DNA of 27,943 nucleotides from Oleispira sp963933055 (GCA_963933055.1 CAWVSY010000048.1:1-27943); one strand, 5' to 3'. Counted from the first letter of the stretch, positions 16,065 through 24,635 are shown. Numbers and translations are program-made. The notes: generated by a model from the sequence alone, not told the origin.

Positions 16065-17319
16065 ACGATAAAAAACGATGATAACGCTTGGTTAATGTCT
16101 TTAGACGCAGTCGGTCGCGAATTAAAGAAAATAGCGGCGATGAGTTAAGTTTTGGTTCAAGACCTTTTCCCATACGCTGCAGTTGGCGTTTAATCACGGC
16201 CATCGTTGCAACAGAGCTTAGTGTTTTATCTTTCCATTGCACGACAGGATTATGAGCGCTTAATTGCGGATTCTTTTTCCAATCGTTTGGCAGTGAAGGA
16301 TTCATCGCTAGCGCTGTTCCCATTCCTACCATATCAATACCATTGGCTAAAACATCTTCCGCAATGGCTAAGCGACGTACGCCGCCCGTGGTCATAATCG
16401 GCATGGTTGCGACGTGAGCAATGTCTTTCGCGAAGTCTAAAAAGTAAGCTTCACGTTGAAGTGTCCGTCCATCTTTTGAAGTATTTTCTGCCGCATTTCC
16501 TTGCATGGCTGGGCTTTCATAGCTGCCACCGGAAAGCTCTACCAGATCAACATCTAATTCATTTAATGCAAGCACTACCGTCTTCGCATCATCGGCATCA
16601 AAGCCACCACGCTGAAAATCGGCTGAATTTATTTTTACCGCAACGGCGAAGGTAGTGGATACTTTTGCGCGAATGGCTTGAATAATTGAAATCAATAAGC
16701 GCATGCGGTTTTCAATCGAGCCACCAAATTCATCTTTACGCTTATTCGTTAGCGGTGATAAAAACTGAGAAATTAAATACCCATGAGCGCCGTGAACCTG
16801 AATACCATCAAAGCCTGCTTGCTCAGCTTTTAATGCCGTATCGACAAAGCGTTGAATAAGCTGTTGGATATCTTTATGGGTCATCGCTTTAGGCTGACCA
16901 AACAAGTGGGAATGCTTGCCGAGATCAATAGCGACCGCAGAAGGGCATAATACATCGCCTCCCATCGCGGCATAGACTTGGCGGCCAGGGTGATTAATTT
17001 GCATCCAAACTTGGGTATCATTCTTTTTTGCTGCTTTAGCCCACGCTTGAAAAGGAGCGATGTCAGAATCTTTTGCTAATACGATACCACCAGGGCCTGT
17101 CATCGCGCGGGCATCAACCATCACGTTCCCTGTTATTAATAAACCGGTGCCGCCTTCTGCCCAACGTTGGTATAGGCGTAGCATATCAGGGCCAGGAATT
17201 TGTCCTTCATCTGACATATTCTCTTCCATCGCTGCCTTGGCTAATCGGTTGGGCAGTATTGCGCCACAGGGCAGAGTGAAGGGCGTAAAAATCGTAGATG
17301 ATGCAGTAGGAGATGACAT
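16063..17319 (-). CDS. NADH:flavin oxidoreductase, Old Yellow Enzyme family
   Basis: FMN-dependent ene-reductase type enzyme, 418 residues, TIM barrel. Visible marks are FTLPCGAILPNRLAKAAMEE at the N-terminus, QINHPGRQ, the substrate-binding HGAHG (His176/His179) followed by YLISQFLSPLTNKRKDEFGG and ENRMRL, and the phosphate-binding TTGGVR near the end. The C-terminal extension ends basic and helical (LIRDRLRLKTLTKRYHRFLS). It has no 4Fe-4S cysteine cluster or second NADH domain, so it is a single-domain OYE rather than 2,4-dienoyl-CoA reductase. It is divergent from a TetR gene with two operator-like sites between them. Likely substrates are alpha,beta-unsaturated carbonyl compounds. Confidence 0.9.
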   Translation of the reverse strand: MSSPTASSTIFTPFTLPCGAILPNRLAKAAMEENMSDEGQIPGPDMLRLYQRWAEGGTGLLITGNVMVDARAMTGPGGIVLAKDSDIAPFQAWAKAAKKNDTQVWMQINHPGRQVYAAMGGDVLCPSAVAIDLGKHSHLFGQPKAMTHKDIQQLIQRFVDTALKAEQAGFDGIQVHGAHGYLISQFLSPLTNKRKDEFGGSIENRMRLLISIIQAIRAKVSTTFAVAVKINSADFQRGGFDADDAKTVVLALNELDVDLVELSGGSYESPAMQGNAAENTSKDGRTLQREAYFLDFAKDIAHVATMPIMTTGGVRRLAIAEDVLANGIDMVGMGTALAMNPSLPNDWKKNPQLSAHNPVVQWKDKTLSSVATMAVIKRQLQRMGKGLEPKLNSSPLFSLIRDRLRLKTLTKRYHRFLS

Positions 17320-17352
17320 GTGTAGAAGCCTAGATTATCGTTATTAGTTCAA

Positions 17353-17366
17353 CTATAGACTTATAG
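17353..17366. promoter_or_regulatory. Operator-like site 1 in the OYE/tetR gap
   Basis: CTATA-GACT-TATAG: 5-bp arms with a 4-bp centre. It shares the arms and spacing of site 2, whose CTATA starts 23 bases on. Confidence 0.6.
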
Positions 17367-17373
17367 CTTAAAT

Positions 17374-17391
17374 GACTATAGCCTTATAGTC
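17374..17391. promoter_or_regulatory. Operator-like site 2 in the OYE/tetR gap
   Basis: GACTATA-GCCT-TATAGTC: perfect 7-bp arms with a 4-bp centre. Together with site 1 it suggests two bound repressor dimers controlling both divergent genes. Confidence 0.65.
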
Positions 17392-17454
17392 GAAACATAA
17401 TTTAATAAAAAGTTAGCATAGTTAGCAATGTATTAAGCAAGGAGATCGCTGGTC

Positions 17455-18129
17455 GTGAGTTTACCCGCAGAATCAAAGCGCGATCTGGCGAAAGCCCAGA
17501 CTCGGCGTGCTTTATTAAAAAGTGCTTTGCACCTGTATAGCCAAGAAGGCGCGCAAGGCATGAGCATGAATAAAGTCGCCAAAGGGGCCGGCATTGCTCA
17601 ACCCAGTTTTTATAACCACTTTGCTAGCCTCGATGCCTTGCAAAGTGAATTAAGTGAGCAGCTTAAAGATAATTATTTATCTTCCATGCGTATGGCATGG
17701 GTTAGCATGCTGAAAGATTATGATGCGTTAACTAAAGAAGATTTTAACCAACGCTGTGAACAATGTTTGAACATGATCTTTGATTCAGCCTTTCAGAACA
17801 TAAACTTATTTCAACGGTTAATTGAAGATCGCCCACGTCTAACCAGCGCTCTTAATAATAACACCCAAAGCTTAGGTAATTTAATTACACAAATACAAAG
17901 TGAATGGACAGAAATATTCATTCAAGGGCTTATGCTATCGGGGCGAACATTCGAGCATAGCGATGTGAATTTAGGTGTTGATATGGCGACAGCGCAAGTG
18001 CATGAACTTATTTTAGGTTGTCACCAAAAACGTTACTCGCGCGAACAAGCGATTGCCATTTTATGCACTACTTTTGATGGTCTTTTTATGAACTTGTTCG
18101 TCAGGAAAGTGCTCGATAATACGCAGTGA
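17455..18129 (+). CDS. TetR-family transcriptional regulator
   Basis: 224-residue repressor. The helix-turn-helix is at about residues 30-60 (GMSMNKVAKGAGIAQPSFYN then HFASLDAL). The C-terminal half is helical, with NLFQRLIEDRPRLTSAL, and is the expected ligand pocket. The start is GTG 17455, preceded by AAGGAGA nine bases upstream. It is divergent from the OYE gene and 62 bases before the molybdopterin oxidoreductase gene, with which it probably shares a transcript. The paired palindromes in the divergent gap are its likely binding sites. Confidence 0.88.
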   Translation: MSLPAESKRDLAKAQTRRALLKSALHLYSQEGAQGMSMNKVAKGAGIAQPSFYNHFASLDALQSELSEQLKDNYLSSMRMAWVSMLKDYDALTKEDFNQRCEQCLNMIFDSAFQNINLFQRLIEDRPRLTSALNNNTQSLGNLITQIQSEWTEIFIQGLMLSGRTFEHSDVNLGVDMATAQVHELILGCHQKRYSREQAIAILCTTFDGLFMNLFVRKVLDNTQ

Positions 18130-18191
18130 TTTGTTAAAAAAGTATATAGAAATTAAAAATAAAAATATAAAGAATAATAGAGAGAATGATC

Positions 18192-20348
18192 ATGGCTGAT
18201 GAAAAATTGCATTTCGGAACCTGTACATTGTGTGAAGCAATGTGTGGCATTGAAGTAAAGCACGATGGTAAAAAAGTACTATCGATTAAAGGCGATAAAA
18301 ACGATCCTTTCTCGAAAGGGTATATCTGCCCGAAAGCGACAGCGTTGCAAGACTTATACGAAGATCCCGATCGTCTTCGTCAGCCGGTTGAAAGAACAGC
18401 TGATGGCTGGAAAGAAATAAGCTGGACAGAAGCCCTCGATAAAGTCGCAGCGGGCATTCAAACTCTACAAAAGACCCACGGACAAAACTCCCTTGGCATC
18501 TACTTAGGTAATCCAAATGTGCATAACATGGGCAGCATGTTAACCACCAAGCACCTATTAACCAGTTTAAAATCTCGTAGCCGTTTTTCTGCGACCTCCA
18601 TTGATCAGCTGCCGCATCATGTTGTTTGTATGCACCTATTTGGTCACATGCTGCGTATTCCCGTGCCAGATGTGAACCGCACTCAGCACATGCTAATTAT
18701 TGGTGGTAATCCGTTAGCATCGAACGGCAGCATTATGACCGCGCCAAACATGCGCCAGAAAATAAAAGACATTAAAGCGCGTGACGGTAAGGTTGTGGTA
18801 ATTGATCCACGCCGCACAGAAACCGCCGAGCTGTCGAGTGAGCATCACTTCATTCGCCCTGCGACTGACGTATTATTATTACTCGCGATGCTGAATGAAA
18901 TTTACTTACAAGGCTTTGCTAAAACAGAAGCATCAAACACTTCAAATCGAGCCGCCGCACTCGCTCCTGAAATAGAACGTATCGCAACGTTTGCACAAGA
19001 TTACAGCGCAGAATCTGTTGAGGGCATTACCGGAATTTCAGCCGCTGAAATAAAACGCTTAGTAAAAGAATACTGTGAAGCGGACAGCGCAGTGATGTAT
19101 GGCCGAATGGGCGTATCGGTGCAAGCGTTTGGTTTATTAAGCCAATACTTGATTATGGTAATGAATATTGTCACGGGCCGTTTGGATGAAGTCGGTGGCT
19201 TAATGTTCCCAGATCCGGCGGTTGATTTAGTAAATAATACTGGCCCAGGTTATTTAGCCAAACGTCTTAGCCGTGTTAAAAAATTGCCTGATTTTAATGG
19301 TGATTATCCCGTGGCCGCCATGGCGGATGAAATGCTCGTGCCGAATGAAGGGGAAGGTGAAGGCCAAATTAAGGGTTTCATCAATGTGGCAGGCAATCCC
19401 GTATTAAGTACGCCGAATGGCGAGAAATTAGATACAGCCTTATCGCAATTAGAATTCATGGTATCGGTGGATTATTTTATTAACGAAACCAGTCGCCATG
19501 CCAATATTATTTTACCGCCGGTCTCGCCTTTAGAGCGTGAGCATTACGATTTAACCTTCAACGGTTTTGCGGTACACAATGTCGCTAAATATTCTCCAGC
19601 ATTATTTGCTAAAAAGCCGAATGAAAAACACGACTGGGAAATTACCTTAGAGCTGGCTAAGCGTTTAAATAAAAATGCACCACTAGCGACAAAAATCGAA
19701 CGCTGGTTAACAAAAATATTAGGACCAAAATTTTTATTGGGTCAAGGACTAAAGCGTGGACCTTATCCACAGGTAAGTCTGAAAGAGCTGAAGAAAAATC
19801 CTCATGGAATCGATCTTGGGCCTTTGCAGAGTATGTTACCAAGAGGGCTAAAGCATAAAGATAAAAAGATTCATCTGAATGTCGATTTTTATCAAGCGGA
19901 TTTAGATCGCGTAAAAGACATGATGCAGCAATACAACGACCGCCAGATTCTATTAATTGGCCGTCGTCACGTACGCAGTAATAACTCTTGGTTGCATAAT
20001 AGCCAGCGCTTAGTGAAAGGGAAGTCTCGTTGTACGCTTATGCTGCATCCAGAAACGGCCGCACAGCAAGGTATTGAGCAAGGCCAATTAGTGAAGGTAA
20101 CTTCGCGGGTGGGCAGTGTGAATATCGAAGCCGAAATCACTGATGAACTCATGCCTGGCGTGGTGAGTATTCCCCATGGTTGGGGTCATGGTCGCAAGGG
20201 CGTTAAACAGAAAATTGCTCAGGCCAATGCCGGTGTCAGTGTTAATGATTTAACCGACGATACTCTGATTGATACCTTATGCGGTAATGCCGCGGTCAAT
20301 GGCGTACCGGTGACGTTAGAGGCTGTTTCTTTAGACGTTGCTCGCTAA
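18192..20348 (+). CDS. Molybdopterin oxidoreductase, 4Fe-4S type
   Basis: Cytoplasmic member of the DMSO-reductase/formate-dehydrogenase superfamily, 718 residues. The N-terminal 4Fe-4S site is C11-x2-C14-x3-C18-x27-C46. Then come the Mo-bis-MGD cofactor domains, with HMLIIGGNPLASNG, VVVIDPRRTETA, NVAGNPVLSTPNGEK and the C-terminal dinucleotide-binding domain (HPETAAQQGIEQGQLVKVTS). No Tat signal is present, so it stays in the cytoplasm. The Mo ligand cannot be assigned safely; SIDQLPHHVVCMHLFG is the relevant loop. An ATG six bases upstream (18186) is also possible; 18192 has better spacing to AGAGA. It follows the TetR gene and ends at a strong terminator. The substrate is unknown. Confidence 0.85.
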   Translation: MADEKLHFGTCTLCEAMCGIEVKHDGKKVLSIKGDKNDPFSKGYICPKATALQDLYEDPDRLRQPVERTADGWKEISWTEALDKVAAGIQTLQKTHGQNSLGIYLGNPNVHNMGSMLTTKHLLTSLKSRSRFSATSIDQLPHHVVCMHLFGHMLRIPVPDVNRTQHMLIIGGNPLASNGSIMTAPNMRQKIKDIKARDGKVVVIDPRRTETAELSSEHHFIRPATDVLLLLAMLNEIYLQGFAKTEASNTSNRAAALAPEIERIATFAQDYSAESVEGITGISAAEIKRLVKEYCEADSAVMYGRMGVSVQAFGLLSQYLIMVMNIVTGRLDEVGGLMFPDPAVDLVNNTGPGYLAKRLSRVKKLPDFNGDYPVAAMADEMLVPNEGEGEGQIKGFINVAGNPVLSTPNGEKLDTALSQLEFMVSVDYFINETSRHANIILPPVSPLEREHYDLTFNGFAVHNVAKYSPALFAKKPNEKHDWEITLELAKRLNKNAPLATKIERWLTKILGPKFLLGQGLKRGPYPQVSLKELKKNPHGIDLGPLQSMLPRGLKHKDKKIHLNVDFYQADLDRVKDMMQQYNDRQILLIGRRHVRSNNSWLHNSQRLVKGKSRCTLMLHPETAAQQGIEQGQLVKVTSRVGSVNIEAEITDELMPGVVSIPHGWGHGRKGVKQKIAQANAGVSVNDLTDDTLIDTLCGNAAVNGVPVTLEAVSLDVAR

Positions 20349-20385
20349 GAGCTAACCCATAATTAATCACAGCAAGTCTGTATAC

Positions 20386-20426
20386 AAGGCGCTACTTTTC
20401 TTAACTGAAAGGCAGCGTCTTTTTTT
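20386..20426 (+). terminator. Terminator after the Mo-enzyme gene
   Basis: An outer stem, AAGGCGCT with AGCGTCTT (one wobble), stacks on an inner stem, CTTTTC with GAAAGG, around the loop TTAACT. A run of T follows. Confidence 0.88.
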
Positions 20427-20467
20427 ATACTTGCGCTCTGCTTAAGATCAGCTTGCTGTTATACTGT

Positions 20468-20476
20468 TGGTATAAT
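20468..20476 (+). promoter_or_regulatory. Extended -10 promoter of the rhlE-like gene
   Basis: TGGTATAAT contains a perfect -10 hexamer (20471-20476) with the TGn extension; no good -35 is seen. TGTAC and GTACA, eight bases apart, lie just downstream (about 20479-20496). Confidence 0.55.
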
Positions 20477-20541
20477 TATGTACTAATTTCTGTACAACTC
20501 CCTTTTTAGCCCCTTATTACCCCTACATCGAGACTCTTTCT

Positions 20542-21972
20542 ATGTCATTTTCCAAGCTTGGCTTAAGCGACCCTATTATTAAAGCGGTCAAAGACTTGGG
20601 TTATACCAAGCCGACGCCTATTCAGAGAGAGGCAATTCCTGCTGTTTTGTCGGGTAAAAACATTCTCGGTACGTCTCAGACAGGTACGGGTAAAACGGCC
20701 AGCTTCGTATTGCCACTATTAGAAAAGCTGAGCAAGGTTACTAAAAAGGGTAAAGCACATGATGTTCGTGGCAAACGTATCCGTGCACTAATCCTTACGC
20801 CGACTCGTGAGCTTGCCGTTCAGATTGAAGAAAGTGTGGCTCAATACAGCAAGTACCTTGATCTTAGTTCTATGGCGCTTTATGGCGGTGTGGATATGGA
20901 AGATCAAAAAGAGCGCTTGGTCGAAGGTATTGATATTTTAGTCGCGACCCCTGGCCGTCTATTAGATCTACTGCATCAACGTGCGTTGTATTTTGATGAA
21001 GTAGAAATGCTGGTATTAGATGAAGCCGACCGCATGTTGGATATGGGCTTTATCGACGACATTACTAAAATTATTGAACGCCTACCGTTCGATCGTCAAA
21101 ACCTATTATTCTCAGCCACCATCAACGAAGATGTTCGTAAGTTAGCCGATAGCTTTTCTGGCGATAGCATGGAAGGTTTTGGTTTTGAAAATAACGGCCT
21201 TGGAAATAAAGAGTTCTATGACGATTTAGAAGACATCGTTATTTCTCCTTCATCAACCACTGCCGATACCATTAGTCAGTGGTTAGTCGCGATCGATAAA
21301 GATACCAAGTCAGCTTTGCTTAGCCATTTGATTGTTGAAGAAAAGTGGGATCAAGCGCTGATCTTCATCGAGAAAAAACACGGTGCAGCGAAACTGGTTA
21401 GTCAGCTAGAAAAACGTGGCATCAAAGCCGATTGTATTCATGGCGATAGAAGCCAAGCGATGCGTGAAAAAACTTTAGCCGCGTTCAAATCAGGTGAATT
21501 AAAATACCTAGTCGCTACCGGTATTGCCGCACGTGGTATTGATATTGGTTCATTAACGCGCGTAGTGAACTATGACCTACCGTTTAAGCCAGAAGAATAC
21601 ATTCACCGTGTTGGTCGTACAGGCCGAGCGGGCGCGTCAGGTGAAGCGATTTCGTTTGTTGCCGCAGGTGATTTTAAAAACCTATGCGCCATTGAAAGCC
21701 GTTTAGGGCACCTAATTAGTCGTAAAGAAATAGAAGGCTTTGTTGTTCGCAAAGAAGTGCCGGTATCGATTCTTAACTATGTTCCAAAGCATCTAAGAGC
21801 TGGGCATGCAGGATCTGATACTAACTCGCCTTATTATGGAAAAGGCGCAAGCAAAAGCAGCACCAAGAAAAAAATGGAAGGCGCAGGCAAAGCCGAAAAA
21901 GGCAGAAAAGCAGACGCTAAAAAAGCAGAGCATTCTAAAAGTAAAAAGACGAATACTTGGGATCGTAAATAG
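20542..21972 (+). CDS. rhlE: DEAD-box RNA helicase, RhlE type
   Basis: ATP-dependent RNA helicase acting in ribosome assembly or RNA turnover, 476 residues. The Q motif is GYTKPTPIQ, Walker A GTGKT (48-52), then PTREL, TPGRLLDL, DEAD (160-163), SAT (from 191), and in the second RecA domain the motifs ARGIDI and HRVGRTGRAG. The N-terminus MSFSKLGLSDPIIKAV is RhlE-like. Between SAT and the second RecA domain there is an acidic stretch of about 35 residues (DSMEGFGFENNGLGNKEFYD and on) where RhlE proteins usually have a short linker. The tail is Lys/Ala/Ser-rich, as expected for an RNA-binding extension. A small conserved gene follows 39 bases downstream. Confidence 0.9.
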   Translation: MSFSKLGLSDPIIKAVKDLGYTKPTPIQREAIPAVLSGKNILGTSQTGTGKTASFVLPLLEKLSKVTKKGKAHDVRGKRIRALILTPTRELAVQIEESVAQYSKYLDLSSMALYGGVDMEDQKERLVEGIDILVATPGRLLDLLHQRALYFDEVEMLVLDEADRMLDMGFIDDITKIIERLPFDRQNLLFSATINEDVRKLADSFSGDSMEGFGFENNGLGNKEFYDDLEDIVISPSSTTADTISQWLVAIDKDTKSALLSHLIVEEKWDQALIFIEKKHGAAKLVSQLEKRGIKADCIHGDRSQAMREKTLAAFKSGELKYLVATGIAARGIDIGSLTRVVNYDLPFKPEEYIHRVGRTGRAGASGEAISFVAAGDFKNLCAIESRLGHLISRKEIEGFVVRKEVPVSILNYVPKHLRAGHAGSDTNSPYYGKGASKSSTKKKMEGAGKAEKGRKADAKKAEHSKSKKTNTWDRK

Positions 21973-22011
21973 ATTTCCTATTTTCTGATAAAGAAAACCA
22001 GTAGAAAGACG

Positions 22012-22353
22012 ATGAAAAAAACAGATAAAACGCTAGAGAATACGATCGTAAAAGTATTAACCCATGTGTGTGAAGAATCACTGAAAGAAGTTGATGGCTT
22101 TCAGTGGCTAACCCACTTGGTTAATTACAAAGACTTTCCACGATCTCTAACGGTTATCTGTATTTTTGAGACTCAAGATCAGCTAGCAGCCTTATTGAAC
22201 TCGCCGCAGCATGAATATTTGATGAATAGTATTATTGATCAATTAAGTGCGGCGGGCATTCAACTACCTAAAAAGAAAAAACACATCAAGTTTGATAGCG
22301 AAGAAGCTTGTCATCTCGAACACGCAGGTCATTGGAATCGTCGCTTAAAATAA
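22012..22353 (+). CDS. Conserved small protein downstream of rhlE
   Basis: 113-residue soluble protein with a region FQWLTHLVNYKDFPRSLTVI (about 30-49) that looks conserved, and a basic C-terminal part (LPKKKKHIKF). I recall similar proteins in marine gammaproteobacteria being labelled Fis-family regulators, but no helix-turn-helix is obvious here, so I do not repeat that name. It probably shares a transcript with the helicase. Confidence 0.7.
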   Translation: MKKTDKTLENTIVKVLTHVCEESLKEVDGFQWLTHLVNYKDFPRSLTVICIFETQDQLAALLNSPQHEYLMNSIIDQLSAAGIQLPKKKKHIKFDSEEACHLEHAGHWNRRLK

Positions 22354-22445
22354 TATCAATCTGTTAGGCCTCTTTGTTTCCACCCTCTATTTAAAATACC
22401 TTCTGTATAACATTCGCACTTATTAATAATACTTGCATAACTTAT

Positions 22446-22485
22446 TAGTACACATGTAAACTATATTTAGTTTGTATGTGTACTA
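22446..22485. promoter_or_regulatory. Long operator palindrome before marR
   Basis: TAGTACACATGTAAACTA (22446-22463), TATT, then TAGTTTGTATGTGTACTA (22468-22485): 18-bp arms that match at 16 positions. TTGCAT at about 22434 and TAAACT inside the left arm give a possible promoter, so a bound repressor would block it. It lies 21 bases before the marR start, which suits autorepression. Confidence 0.75.
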
Positions 22486-22506
22486 TTTATTAGGAAAACT
22501 TTAACT

Positions 22507-22920
22507 GTGGATAAACGCCTCTTTTTTTTACTCAACATGGCGCAAAGAAAACTGTTCAACCATGTGGATAAAGCCTGTGAGCAGACCTTTGATACCTCTG
22601 TTACTCAGCTAGCGGCCTTGCTGTACATCGTTAAGCATGCAGGTTGTTTGCAAAAAGACGTAGCAAAAGCACTGTCGTTGAACAAATCGGCGGTGACGGG
22701 GCTGATTGTTCGTATGGAAAAAAAGGCGCTATTAGAGCGCTGCATTAGCGAAGAAGATGCCAGAGCGATCAAGCTATACCCAACCCCTGAAGGCCTGCAA
22801 AAAACACTCGATTTAATGCCTTTTATTGATCAGATTAATGGTGTATTCAGCGATGAATTCAATGAAGAAGAAATGGAAACCATCCTCAAGTTTTTAAATT
22901 TTATTATTAAACGATTTTAA
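22507..22920 (+). CDS. MarR-family transcriptional regulator
   Basis: 137-residue winged-helix repressor. The DNA-binding part shows TQLAALLYIVKHAGCLQKDV (about 35-54), the recognition region KALSLNKSAVTGLIVRMEKK, and the wing CISEEDARAIKLYPTPEG, a typical MarR signature. The start is GTG 22507. A near-perfect long palindrome overlaps its promoter, so it probably represses itself and the alpha/beta hydrolase gene 98 bases downstream. The ligand is unknown. Confidence 0.88.
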   Translation: MDKRLFFLLNMAQRKLFNHVDKACEQTFDTSVTQLAALLYIVKHAGCLQKDVAKALSLNKSAVTGLIVRMEKKALLERCISEEDARAIKLYPTPEGLQKTLDLMPFIDQINGVFSDEFNEEEMETILKFLNFIIKRF

Positions 22921-23018
22921 TCGACTCATGTATTTTTTACCGCCTTCATAGATTTTGAATACAAACAGAAGGCGATGAGTAATGAGTCAAAACCAGCAGT
23001 AAAAGACAGAGAATAAAT

Positions 23019-23879
23019 ATGAAAACAGAAGTGTTAACAACTGCCGCGGGTCATACAATTACCGCTAAGATTTTCCCAGCCATAGGCTCTTTAGAGCAAA
23101 AGGCGAGTAAAGGCGTTTGCATTATCGCTACCGCAACAGGGGTTGCTCAGCGCCTGTACGCCGATTTTGCTAACTGGTTAACCGAGCATAACTATACCGC
23201 TGTGACATTTGACTATGATGGCATTGGCTTATCCATTGACCGCCATGTTAAATACAGCAAAAGCGATAAGTTAAGCTGGGCAACATATGACTGCGCTACT
23301 GTACTGGACTATGTGAAAACAGAATTTCCTGAGCAAAAAATTACCTGGATTGGCCACAGTGTGGGTGCTCATATGCTTGGCTTCATGGAAAATACCGATG
23401 ATATAGACAAGGCCATTACCGTTGGTGCAGGAACGGGAACGTGGTGGTATAACGCACCGCCGACTAAGCGCGTTGCTTGGTTCTTATGGTATTTATTGGT
23501 GCCTGCGACTGCGCCGTTATTAGGTTATTTTCCTGGAGACAAAGTAGGGATTATGTGCAATCTACCGAAAGGCGTGATTATGCAATGGCGTCGTTGGTGT
23601 TTGAAAAAAGACTATGCTGTTGGTTATGAAGGTGATTGGCTAAGGCAGCGTTTTGCGAATGTTAAAATGCCGATGACCTCAATCGCTTTCACCGACGACG
23701 ACATGATGTCGATGAAAAACATAGAAATGTTGCATGCATTTTTTACCGGTGCCAATAAAACAATGGTAACGATCAAACCTTCAGATATCGATCAAAAGCG
23801 CATCGGTCATATCGGCTGGCATAAAGGACGCTACCGTAAGCTTTGGGAGAACTACTTTTTGCCTGCATTGGAATCGTAG
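23019..23879 (+). CDS. Alpha/beta hydrolase
   Basis: 286-residue serine hydrolase fold. The nucleophile elbow is GHSVGAH (Ser114). The probable acid lies in FTDDD (about 226-230) and the histidine in GHIGWH near the C-terminus. The cap region is Trp-rich and hydrophobic (RVAWFLWYLLVPATAPLLGY), which suggests a lipid-like substrate or membrane contact. There is no signal peptide. It most resembles the uncharacterised predicted alpha/beta hydrolase group of about 280 residues. It follows a MarR gene and is likely part of its regulon. Confidence 0.82.
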   Translation: MKTEVLTTAAGHTITAKIFPAIGSLEQKASKGVCIIATATGVAQRLYADFANWLTEHNYTAVTFDYDGIGLSIDRHVKYSKSDKLSWATYDCATVLDYVKTEFPEQKITWIGHSVGAHMLGFMENTDDIDKAITVGAGTGTWWYNAPPTKRVAWFLWYLLVPATAPLLGYFPGDKVGIMCNLPKGVIMQWRRWCLKKDYAVGYEGDWLRQRFANVKMPMTSIAFTDDDMMSMKNIEMLHAFFTGANKTMVTIKPSDIDQKRIGHIGWHKGRYRKLWENYFLPALES

Positions 23880-23987
23880 TCTTAAGTTAGGCTATATGTC
23901 AGTAGAGTCGTATTAAGAAGGGATGTGGAAGGTAATCAGTTAGGTAATTTGACTCTAATTCATTACAGGGCTAATATGATGCATATT

Positions 23988-24002
23988 GCGACAAATTGTC
24001 GC
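23988..24002. promoter_or_regulatory. Palindrome upstream of the toxin-antitoxin operon
   Basis: GCGACAA-A-TTGTCGC: perfect 7-bp arms around one base, 83 bases before the antitoxin start. Confidence 0.55.
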
Positions 24003-24010
24003 TTTGTGTG

Positions 24011-24022
24011 TCGGTGTACCGA
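24011..24022. promoter_or_regulatory. Second palindrome upstream of the TA operon
   Basis: TCGGT-GT-ACCGA, eight bases after the first palindrome. A TATAAA lies at 24035-24040. Two operators side by side are common for autoregulated type II TA operons. Confidence 0.45.
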
Positions 24023-24085
24023 TAACATTCAAGGTATAAAGCCTTTAAAATACAAAGAAAATAAAACGACATAAAGGGTGAATTT

Positions 24086-24319
24086 ATGGCTACTAGCGTC
24101 AGGTTAGACGATGGGCTAGTGCAAGATGCGCAGGTCTATGCGACAGCAGAAATGAGATCGGTCCCAAAACAAATTGAGCATTGGGCCCAGATAGGACGTA
24201 TTGCAGAAGATAACCCAGATTTGTCATACGAGTTTATCAAGGATGCACTAATCGCAGCTGCGGAAATTGAAGCAGGTAAAGGCGAGACTTATGTCAGACG
24301 TAAAAAATCAAGAACCTGA
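24086..24319 (+). CDS. ParD-like type II antitoxin
   Basis: 77-residue antitoxin of the ParD-like family. It has an N-terminal ribbon-type DNA-binding segment (ATSVRLDDGLVQDAQVYA), then RSVPKQIEHWAQIGRIAEDN and a flexible C-terminal part that would wrap the toxin. The ribosome site AAGGGTG is well placed. Its 3' end overlaps the toxin start by 29 bases, so translation is coupled. It is expected to repress its own operon through the palindromes upstream. Confidence 0.85.
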   Translation: MATSVRLDDGLVQDAQVYATAEMRSVPKQIEHWAQIGRIAEDNPDLSYEFIKDALIAAAEIEAGKGETYVRRKKSRT

Positions 24320-24617
24320 AATAATAATGTCGCGGGTTTTTAGTAAAGCTCTGAAAAAACTCTCTGATCAGTGTAAAGATATTATCGATGATGAAATTGA
24401 TAATATTATTGAAGAGCCTGAAATTGGAGTTCAGAAAAAAGGTGACTTAAGCCATATGAGAGTTCATAAGTTTAAAATGAATAATCAGGAAACCTTGCTG
24501 GGATATACTTGGGTTGACGAGAAGTTAACGCTTTATCTTCTAAATTTAGGATCTCATGAGAATTTCTATAAAAAATCTAAGTCGAGAAGAGAACAAGATT
24601 TAAAGTTAATTAGTTAG
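24291..24617 (+). CDS. ParE-like type II toxin
   Basis: 108-residue RelE/ParE-superfamily toxin. GVQKKGDLSHMRVHKFKM and TLLGYTWVDEKLTLYLLNLG followed by SHENFY match the ParE-like toxin family that pairs with ParD-like antitoxins. I chose ATG 24291 (ribosome site AAAGGCGAG) over an ATG eight codons upstream that has none; ATG 24327 (MSRVFSKAL) is a further option. Whether it acts on ribosome-bound mRNA or on gyrase cannot be told from the sequence. Confidence 0.83.
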   Translation: MSDVKNQEPEIIMSRVFSKALKKLSDQCKDIIDDEIDNIIEEPEIGVQKKGDLSHMRVHKFKMNNQETLLGYTWVDEKLTLYLLNLGSHENFYKKSKSRREQDLKLIS

Positions 24618-24635
24618 TTATAAATTAAGAGATTT

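Noticed and set aside
17060..17347. Plus-strand frames across the 5' part of the OYE gene
   Set aside because: They lie antisense to a gene with full family motifs and show no protein-like pattern of their own.
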